From Planctomycetota bacterium (lineage in GTDB: Bacteria; Planctomycetota; UBA8742; UBA2392), in the NCBI GenBank assembly GCA_020425515.1, contig JAGQRI010000183.1:1-37667 (forward strand): a stretch of DNA of 37,667 nt, given 5' to 3'. Under the pieces are notes generated by a model. The model had not been told where the DNA came from and did not search any database. It saw only the letters and a program-made list of their open reading frames with translations. Of the stretch, positions 22,307-27,382 are shown in pieces; position 1 is the stretch's first letter; the number at the start of each line of letters is the position of its first letter. The position numbers were made by a program, and so were the translations under genes.

Positions 22307-22621
22307 TCAAGACACCCGCGGGTTCAGTTTGATGGCCTTCTCCGGGCAGGCCGGGACGCACAGCCCGCAGGCGTGGCAGAGTTCGGGATCAACGAACGCC
22401 TGTTTGTAACCGTGCCCCCAGGCCTTGAGACGTCCGATCAGCGACAGCCCCGCGCGCTCGGAGGGCTCCAGTTTCCGGATCGAGAACACGCCGTAAGGGC
22501 AGACGCGAACGCAATCCTCCTTGCCCTCGCAGCGGTTGCGATCAATCACCGGCGCCACAACCCCGGTTTCCTTACAAGCGGAGTTCCCGTCCGCCGAAGC
22601 CTTAGCGTAGGTGGAAGCCAT
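22307..22621 (-). CDS. Two-cluster 4Fe-4S ferredoxin
   Basis: This 104-residue protein is a small electron carrier with two [4Fe-4S] motifs. The first is CEGKEDCVRVCP, with wider spacing than the classical CxxCxxC, as in some 7Fe/8Fe-type ferredoxins. The second is the canonical CHACGLCVPACP. Each supplies the fourth Cys of the other cluster. About 35 residues separate them (ERAGLSLIGRLKAWGHGYKQ), longer than in clostridial ferredoxins. I use the ATG at 22621, which has GGAGGGG just upstream. The first 20 residues (STYAKASADGNSACKETG) are compositionally odd and may be encoded by repeat-derived sequence. A palindromic repeat starts right after the TGA stop. Confidence 0.88.
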   Translation of the reverse strand: MASTYAKASADGNSACKETGVVAPVIDRNRCEGKEDCVRVCPYGVFSIRKLEPSERAGLSLIGRLKAWGHGYKQAFVDPELCHACGLCVPACPEKAIKLNPRVS

Positions 22622-22668
22622 AACCCCTCCGCCAGTGATTCCAAACCCCCGCGCCACGATTGCAACCC

Positions 22669-22788
22669 GTCAGCCCGCCACGCAAGTGGCGGGCCTTCGT
22701 GCAGGGACGCACGCCACGCAAGGAAAGAGACCCAAGCGAAGGGCAAAGGCAAGCCCACGAAGGCCCGGCATTCGCATGCCGGGCTGAC
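22669..22788. repeat. Inverted pair of 33-bp hairpins with compensating stem changes
   Basis: The left unit (22669-22701) and the right unit (22756-22788, inverted) share the ends GTCAGCCCG and CGGGCCTTCGTG. Their inner stems differ in a paired way: CCAC/GTGG in one and GCAT/ATGC in the other. About 54 bp separates them. No coding frame is convincing here. This and the flanking family A copies fill the stretch between the ferredoxin and the next gene. Confidence 0.75.
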
Positions 22789-22803
22789 AAACGGCAGCAA
22801 CAA

Positions 22804-22890
22804 ATCGAAGCCCAGCCTGCGAGGGCTGGGGTCATGAGTCGGCACCGCTTCCCTACAAAGCACCCCAGCCCTCGCGGGCTGGGCTTCGAT
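22804..22890. repeat. Palindromic repeat family A, copy 2 (intact)
   Basis: Two 29-bp arms (22804-22832 and 22862-22890) are inverted repeats with 28 of 29 positions matching. Each arm also forms its own AGCCC/GGGCT-type hairpin. The 29-bp spacer (CATGAGTCGGCACCGC and so on) resembles that of copy 3. The right arm abuts the stop codon of the unknown gene at 22891. Confidence 0.8.
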
Positions 22891-23280
22891 TCATGACTCC
22901 CGCCGCTTCCAAGCCTTGCGGCGCTGGTAGCGCTCGCGCCGCCATGCGTTGCGGTCCCAATACTCGTACCCGCCGAAGCCGTACGCGCATGCGATCTCGT
23001 ACCAGCCCACGGCGTGCCAGTCGTCGATCGGGATAAAATAGTCGTGCCGGGCATGCCCGCCGGCCGTCACGTCCGGGTATCCCGGCGGGAGTGTGGGATC
23101 GCGCGTGCAGAGCGGTTCGCCACAGTCGTGCATCTCGCAACCCAGAAACGACCATGAGCCCGGGTCGTTAAGCGCGTAGTAGCAGGCCCACCCCGGGCAA
23201 CGCCCCGCAAACACAGCCCGGGCAGCCCGCAAAAGCCGAATACGTAAAGCCGAATTGAGTTGGTGCAATAGGATCGGCAT
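22891..23280 (-). CDS. Unknown small Cys/Trp/Tyr-rich protein
   Basis: This 129-residue frame lies between repeat copies 2 and 3. I do not recognise it. The N-terminus is basic and hydrophobic (LLHQLNSALRIRLLRAARAVFAG). The middle holds six Cys, with CEMHDCGEPLC the most suggestive of a metal site or disulfides. The C-terminus is aromatic and strongly basic (WYEIACAYGFGGYEYWDRNAW then RRERYQRRKAWKRR). The amino acid make-up of residues 40-129 looks like real protein; the first 30 residues are less convincing, and there is no clear ribosome binding site at the ATG (23280), so the true start may be internal. Confidence 0.5.
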   Translation of the reverse strand: MPILLHQLNSALRIRLLRAARAVFAGRCPGWACYYALNDPGSWSFLGCEMHDCGEPLCTRDPTLPPGYPDVTAGGHARHDYFIPIDDWHAVGWYEIACAYGFGGYEYWDRNAWRRERYQRRKAWKRRES

Positions 23281-23338
23281 CAACGGATGCCGCGGTTGGT
23301 TGAGGCAAGCAGTTTAGCAACCCGGGCAGCAACAACCA

Positions 23339-23425
23339 ATCCAAGCCCAGTCCGCGAGGACTGGGGTCAAAAGTCGGCGCCGCCTCCCGGCAAAGCACCC
23401 CAGCCCTTGCAGGCTGGGCTTGGAT
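23339..23425. repeat. Palindromic repeat family A, copy 3
   Basis: Arms at 23339-23367 and 23397-23425 (29 bp each) are inverted repeats with a few mismatches (TCC/GGA in the left stem, GCC/GGC in the right). The spacer AGTCGGCGCCGC and CAAAGC matches copy 2, and both copies are preceded by GGCAGCAACAA. Confidence 0.8.
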
Positions 23426-23444
23426 AGACGCCCGTGGCGCTACG

Positions 23445-24104
23445 CTACAAATCGAGCTTTTCGAAGTTGTACATGGTGCGGTAGGCCTGGCCGCCGTTGG
23501 CGAAGTCGTCGAAGGCCTGTTTCAACCGCAGCGTGACGTCGCTGAAGCCCTGCCAGTGGTTGTCGAGCCCGCCCTCCTGCCACTCGATCACGTAGCCGTC
23601 TTCATCCGGGGCCATCTGGATGTAGTCGCCGCTCTTTCGGCTCAGGATGGCGAACTCGAACTCGCCGTCGAGCACCTTGTCCAGGGCGCTGTGCAGCACT
23701 TCGGAGCGCGGGTTCAAGGCCGGGTAGCCCATGCCGCAGTCCAGTTTCAGATAGGGGGCCTGCCTGAGGTAGGCGCCGGTGTTCTTGGTGAAACCCTGCG
23801 GGTTGTAGATGGCGAGCCCGTGGTCGATGGCGAGGTCTTCGATCAGCTCGGGCAATTCCGGGACCGAACTCCAGACCATCAGCAGGCCGACGCCCTCGGG
23901 CGCGTAAACCGGCTCCATGCTCCAGGGGTGGTCATCGCCCAGCTCAAGCGGGACTTCAGCATGCAGCGCCGTGAGGAAGCGTTCCAAACGCGGCGAAACA
24001 GAGTCGCGGCGCGAGGCCGCCTCATAGACCCGCGCAAGGATCGGCTCAACCTCAGCCCGCGACATAGCCCGATCCAGGTCCAGCAAAGTAAGGTCGTAAC
24101 TCAT
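23445..24104 (-). CDS. Unknown soluble acidic protein (SYDL start)
   Basis: This 219-residue protein starts MSYDLTLLDLDRAMSRAEVEPIL. It has no signal peptide or TM and is acidic overall, with mixed alpha/beta features (LPELIEDLAIDHGLAIYNPQGF, YIQMAPDEDGYVIEWQEGGLDNHWQGF). The SYDL opening recurs in small uncharacterised proteins of the immunity/SUKH-like type, but I cannot assign a family. The open frame extends to 24215; I chose the ATG at 24104 because upstream codons are encoded by CTTTCTACCTCC repeats. A DUF1877 gene lies upstream on the same strand, beyond a broken plus-strand gene. Confidence 0.7.
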   Translation of the reverse strand: MSYDLTLLDLDRAMSRAEVEPILARVYEAASRRDSVSPRLERFLTALHAEVPLELGDDHPWSMEPVYAPEGVGLLMVWSSVPELPELIEDLAIDHGLAIYNPQGFTKNTGAYLRQAPYLKLDCGMGYPALNPRSEVLHSALDKVLDGEFEFAILSRKSGDYIQMAPDEDGYVIEWQEGGLDNHWQGFSDVTLRLKQAFDDFANGGQAYRTMYNFEKLDL

Positions 24105-24138
24105 CCCAAACCCACCAAAAGGCCTAGAAACACGGCAC

Positions 24139-24201
24139 CTAAAAGTAGCCTGACCCCTTTCTACCTCCCCCTTTCTACCTCCCTGACCCCTTTCTACCTC
24201 C
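24139..24201. repeat. Tandem CCCTTTCTACCTCC repeats
   Basis: Three copies of CCCTTTCTACCTCC lie at about 24155-24201. The first and third are preceded by CTGA, giving CTGACCCCTTTCTACCTCC. The left flank (CTAAAAGTAGCCTGACCCCTTT) resembles widespread intergenic repeats that carry an AAAGGGGTCAGG core. The block separates the SYDL gene from the broken gene at 24208. Confidence 0.55.
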
Positions 24202-24207
24202 GAGGAT

Positions 24208-24482
24208 TTGATCAACGAGCAGTGCTACTCAATCCCGTTCGCAACCCAGTTCGGAGGAATACTGACTTCCGTTCACTACACAGGACACCAAGCCAAGTGG
24301 AGTGACCGCATCAAGAATGCGTTCTTGAAATTAAAGAAGCCCTGGAACGATGCAACAGAAGAAGCGTGTAAGCTTGTTGTTGGCCAAGCAGTCTACGAGG
24401 CGCCTGAGAATGCTCTAAAAAAGACGGTGAACTCCTCTTTGATGCGTTAGCCGAGGCGTTGATAGCAGAATTGAAGCCTTAG
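24208..24482 (+). pseudogene. Broken or frameshifted unknown gene with A-AAA-AAG site
   Basis: A frame from a TTG at 24208 to 24450 reads as plausible protein (YSIPFATQFGGILTS, WSDRIKNAFLKLKKPWND, EEACKLVVGQAVYEAPENALKK) and then changes character (TVNSSLMR stop). A -1 shift at the run A-AAA-AAG (24417-24423) continues it as DGELLFDALAEALIAELKP with a stop at 24480-24482. This is either a programmed slippage site, a one-base indel or a sequencing error. The 5' end is probably missing, since repeats lie directly upstream and no ATG is present. GC content is clearly lower than the neighbourhood, suggesting recent arrival. I do not recognise the family. Nothing further is seen in 24483-24570. 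Confidence 0.5.
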
Positions 24483-24570
24483 CTACTGGTGAAGCGCGGT
24501 GTGAGTTCTGGGACGTGAAAAGTCAGGCTGCTTTGATGCTGCAACCTAGGGTTGGCGCAATGCTTTCCAC

Positions 24571-25074
24571 CTACTGCTCTGCCGTGAAAACTACGTACCG
24601 GCCGGCCTTGGCAGCGGTCTGGAAGAACTGCTTTGCGTTCTGGAACCAGTGCCAGGTGTACTCGAAGTCTTCGTCGTTCTTTTCCACCCAGTAGTCGTCG
24701 GCCATGTAGTCGTAGCGGCTGCGTAGCTCAGCCTCGTCGATGTCCTTCAGGGCTTCGGCCACGGCCTGCACCTGCTGCGGGTCGATCAGAGTTACGATGT
24801 ACTCGTCACCGTCGTACATGCGGCGACCGCCGAGGATGGCCCATTTCAGCGGCTCCTCGCCACCGTCCCAGGTCATTCGCCCATTGGTCAGGCAGCGGTG
24901 GATGGCGTCCCAGGCCTTGTCCGTCTCGGCCAGGAGGCCTGCTTCCTTGGCCTCTTCCCAGGTTTCTTCTTCGATATCCTCGATGATTGCCATGACCGCT
25001 TCATCGTCCGTTGCGGCGATGAGGGCGTGGGCCTGTTCTTCGGTGATGGCGAAATGAACGCCTAGGCAGCCCAT
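24571..25074 (-). CDS. DUF1877 (YfbM-like) protein
   Basis: This 167-residue acidic protein matches the DUF1877/YfbM family. It starts MGCLGVHFAITEEQAHALI, then ETDKAWDAIHRCLTNGRM, a segment with WAILGGRRMY and a C-terminal YYxxAAxAGRYVVFTAEQ-like end (FFQTAAKAGRYVVFTAE). The molecular function of the family is unknown. The ATG at 25074 has AAGGAAA upstream; a 12-residue longer frame is possible but unlikely. It lies 66 bp downstream of the E1 gene on the same strand, with two palindromic hairpins between them. Confidence 0.88.
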   Translation of the reverse strand: MGCLGVHFAITEEQAHALIAATDDEAVMAIIEDIEEETWEEAKEAGLLAETDKAWDAIHRCLTNGRMTWDGGEEPLKWAILGGRRMYDGDEYIVTLIDPQQVQAVAEALKDIDEAELRSRYDYMADDYWVEKNDEDFEYTWHWFQNAKQFFQTAAKAGRYVVFTAEQ

Positions 25075-25093
25075 GGTTGTTTCCTTCGGTGCC

Positions 25094-25140
25094 GCGGGCG
25101 AGTCGCCCACGGCCGGTGCAGGCGAGACGCCTGCGCTACG
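25094..25140. repeat. Tandem REP-like hairpins (GGCGAGACGCC family) after the E1 gene
   Basis: Two 17-bp hairpins: GCGGGCGAGTCGCCCAC (25094-25110) and GCAGGCGAGACGCCTGC (25118-25134). The second is followed by GCTACG and then directly by the E1 stop codon (25141-25143 on the minus strand). The E1 linker contains a hairpin of the same design at 26147-26163. Confidence 0.75.
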
Positions 25141-27183
25141 TTAGTACTGCACCAACTGCTCCACCGCCGCGATCACCTGATCCTTTTGGGGCAGGACGCC
25201 GTTTTCTAGAGGCTTGGCGTAGGGGCAGAAGCTGTCTTTGGCGGCTACCCTCTGCACGGGCGCGTCGAGTTGCTCGAAGGCTTCTTCCATGATTCTGGCT
25301 GAGATCTCGGCGCCGAAGCCCATGGTGATCGTGTCCTCGTGGACTACCAGGCAGCGGTTGGTCTTGGCGATGCTGTCGAATACGAGCTGCTGGTCCCACG
25401 GGAGAATCGTTCTCAAATCGATGATCTCTACCTCGATGCCTTTGCTCTCCAGGTCCTGGGCCGCGTTCTGGCTGATCATGACCGTGTTGCCCCATGTCAC
25501 CAGTGTGATGTCGCTGCCCTCGCGCACGATGCGCCCCTTGCCGAACGGCAGCACGTAGTCCTTGTCCGGCTCGGGGCTCTTGCAGCGCTCCTGCCGGTAA
25601 AGGTTCTTGCACTCCATGAACAGCACCGGGTCGTTGCCGCGGATCGCGGCCTTCAACAACCCCTTGGCGTCGGCCGCGTTGCTGGGCATCGCGATGCGCA
25701 GCCCCGGGCGCGTGGCGAAAATGCCGTCGATGCACTGGCTGTGGTACATCGCGCCCTGGATGTAGCCGCCCACGGGCACGCGGATCACCATCGGCGAGGC
25801 CCAGTTGCCGCCGCTGCGGTAGCGCGTGGTCGCGACTTCGTTGATCACCTGCATCATGGCCGGGAAGATGTAGTCGCCGAACTGGATTTCGCAGACGGCC
25901 TTGCGGCCCTCTTTATAGCTGTAGCCGAGGCTGGTGCCGATGATGGTGGCTTCGGCGAGCGGGCTATTAAACACGCGCTCGGTGCCGAACTTGGTGCTGA
26001 GCCCCTTGGTGGCGCCGAACACGCCGCCCTTGCCGTCCTGGACGTCCTGGCCCCAGCAGACGAGGTGCTGGTCGCGCTCGAATTCTTCGTGCAGCGCGTG
26101 GTTGATGGCCTCGATCATGGGGATTTTTTCCCCTTCTGATGCGGGTGCGGACGGGACGTCCGCGCTCCCATCCAGCAGGCTGTTTTCGCCTTCAAAGAAG
26201 ACGTTTTTCGGGGCGTCGGCCGGGTCCGGGTGCGGCTTGGCGTCGGCGCGGTCGGCAGCGTCGTCGATCTCGGCCTTGACCTGCTCCTCGAGCGCGACCA
26301 GTTCGTCGTCTTCGGCGAGCCCGTTTTCGATGATCCAGTCGCGGAGTTTCTTGTTGGGGTCCTTGGCCTGCTCCTCGGCGATTTGCTCGTCGGTCATGTA
26401 GAGCTTGCGGTTGTCCGAGCTGCTGTGGCCCCACAGGCGCACGACGTGGCTGACCACGATCGCCGGGCCCTTGCCGCTGCTGGCGTGCTTGTGGGCTTTC
26501 TTGAAGGCCTCGTAGCTGGCGAACAGGTCGAGCCCGTCGCAGGCGTACACGCCGAGGTTATTGTAGCCCTTGACCCATTGCTCGACGGGCTGGGCGCGCT
26601 CCTGGCTGGCGGGCGTCGAAATGCCGTAGCCGTTGTCTTCTACGTGAAAGAGGACCGGTGACTTGTGGATGGTCGCGAAGTTCAGCGCCTCGTGGAATTC
26701 GCCCTGGGCGCAGCCGGCGTCGCCGCCGCTGACGTAGCAGACCTCGTCGGTGCCGTCGAGCTTCGCCCCGTACGCGCGACCGGCCGCCTGCAGCCACTGG
26801 GTGCCGACGCAGCTCGACTTGCTGATAATGCGGTGCGCGGCGTGGCCGAAGTGGGCGGGCATCTGGCGCGAGTTGCTGGCGGGGTCGCCCTCGCGGGCCA
26901 TGAAGCCGGTGAAGATTTCCTCGGTGGTGACGCCGAGCCCGAGCACGAACGTCAGGTCGCGGTAGTGGCAGAGCGACCAGTCGTGGCCGGGGCGCATGAC
27001 CATGCTGCCGGCGACCAGCGCGGCCTCGTGGCCGGGGCCGGAGATCTGGAAGGTGCCGCCCTTGGACTGGCGCAGGATGATGGAGCATTTGTCCTCAACC
27101 ATGCGCGAGGTGATCATGGTTTTGTAGGCGTTGAGGATCTGTTCGTTGGTAAGTCCCTTGGTATCGACGGCGGTCTTCGACAT
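25141..27183 (-). CDS. 2-oxoacid dehydrogenase E1, alpha and beta subunits fused
   Basis: This 680-residue enzyme is a thiamine-diphosphate-dependent E1 that decarboxylates a 2-oxoacid and transfers the acyl group to lipoyl-E2. Residues 1-310 are the alpha part: QSKGGTFQISGPGHEA, HYRDLTFVLGLG and TPP/Mg motif GGDAGCAQGEFHEALNFA with VEDNGYGIST. Residues about 355-680 are the beta part: MIEAINHALHEEFERD, EATIIGTSLGYS, EIQFGDYIFPAMMQVINEVATTRYRSGG and DLRTILPWD. The two are usually separate proteins in this branch. Sequence suggests the branched-chain/pyruvate E1 alpha-beta type, but I cannot fix the substrate. The linker (about 325-352) includes GSADVPSAPAS, encoded by a palindromic repeat. 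E2 and E3 are not in the window. GGGAG lies before the ATG. Confidence 0.93.
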   Translation of the reverse strand: MSKTAVDTKGLTNEQILNAYKTMITSRMVEDKCSIILRQSKGGTFQISGPGHEAALVAGSMVMRPGHDWSLCHYRDLTFVLGLGVTTEEIFTGFMAREGDPASNSRQMPAHFGHAAHRIISKSSCVGTQWLQAAGRAYGAKLDGTDEVCYVSGGDAGCAQGEFHEALNFATIHKSPVLFHVEDNGYGISTPASQERAQPVEQWVKGYNNLGVYACDGLDLFASYEAFKKAHKHASSGKGPAIVVSHVVRLWGHSSSDNRKLYMTDEQIAEEQAKDPNKKLRDWIIENGLAEDDELVALEEQVKAEIDDAADRADAKPHPDPADAPKNVFFEGENSLLDGSADVPSAPASEGEKIPMIEAINHALHEEFERDQHLVCWGQDVQDGKGGVFGATKGLSTKFGTERVFNSPLAEATIIGTSLGYSYKEGRKAVCEIQFGDYIFPAMMQVINEVATTRYRSGGNWASPMVIRVPVGGYIQGAMYHSQCIDGIFATRPGLRIAMPSNAADAKGLLKAAIRGNDPVLFMECKNLYRQERCKSPEPDKDYVLPFGKGRIVREGSDITLVTWGNTVMISQNAAQDLESKGIEVEIIDLRTILPWDQQLVFDSIAKTNRCLVVHEDTITMGFGAEISARIMEEAFEQLDAPVQRVAAKDSFCPYAKPLENGVLPQKDQVIAAVEQLVQY
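26147..26163. repeat. REP-like hairpin inside the E1 linker
   Basis: GCGGACG-GGA-CGTCCGC is a 7-bp stem with a 3-nt loop, the same layout as the intergenic hairpin at 25118-25134, and is likewise followed by GCT. It is in frame and encodes part of GSADVPSAPAS, between the alpha and beta halves. Confidence 0.6.
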
Positions 27184-27382
27184 GGCTGCTCCCTGCGGTT
27201 GTTCGTGTGAGCCGGCGGGCGGCTGAGTGCTCTAGCCCGTCGATTGTGGCGGCGGGTCACGGCACGGTCAAGCAACGCGCCACACAAGTTACTGACACCG
27301 GCGGCCGCGTGAGAATTAACACTGGAACGTCCGCACCCGGGCCGGGAGAATACGCCTCCCCCCTGCCAGCCCGGAGCACACC

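Noticed and set aside
21063-22409. 448-residue open frame on the plus strand
   Set aside because: It crosses the terminator at 21366 and runs antisense to the methyltransferase and through a palindromic repeat.
22546-23155. Several frames of 100-150 residues with peptides such as PSPRRLG or PARAGV
   Set aside because: They are translations of the palindromic repeats, not genes.
22174-23425. CRISPR array from the spaced repeats
   Set aside because: There are only three units, they are palindromic with conserved spacers and unequal distances, and no cas gene is present.
24718-24734. tRNA-like GCGTAGCTCAGCC string
   Set aside because: It lies inside the DUF1877 coding sequence and has no cloverleaf pairing around it.
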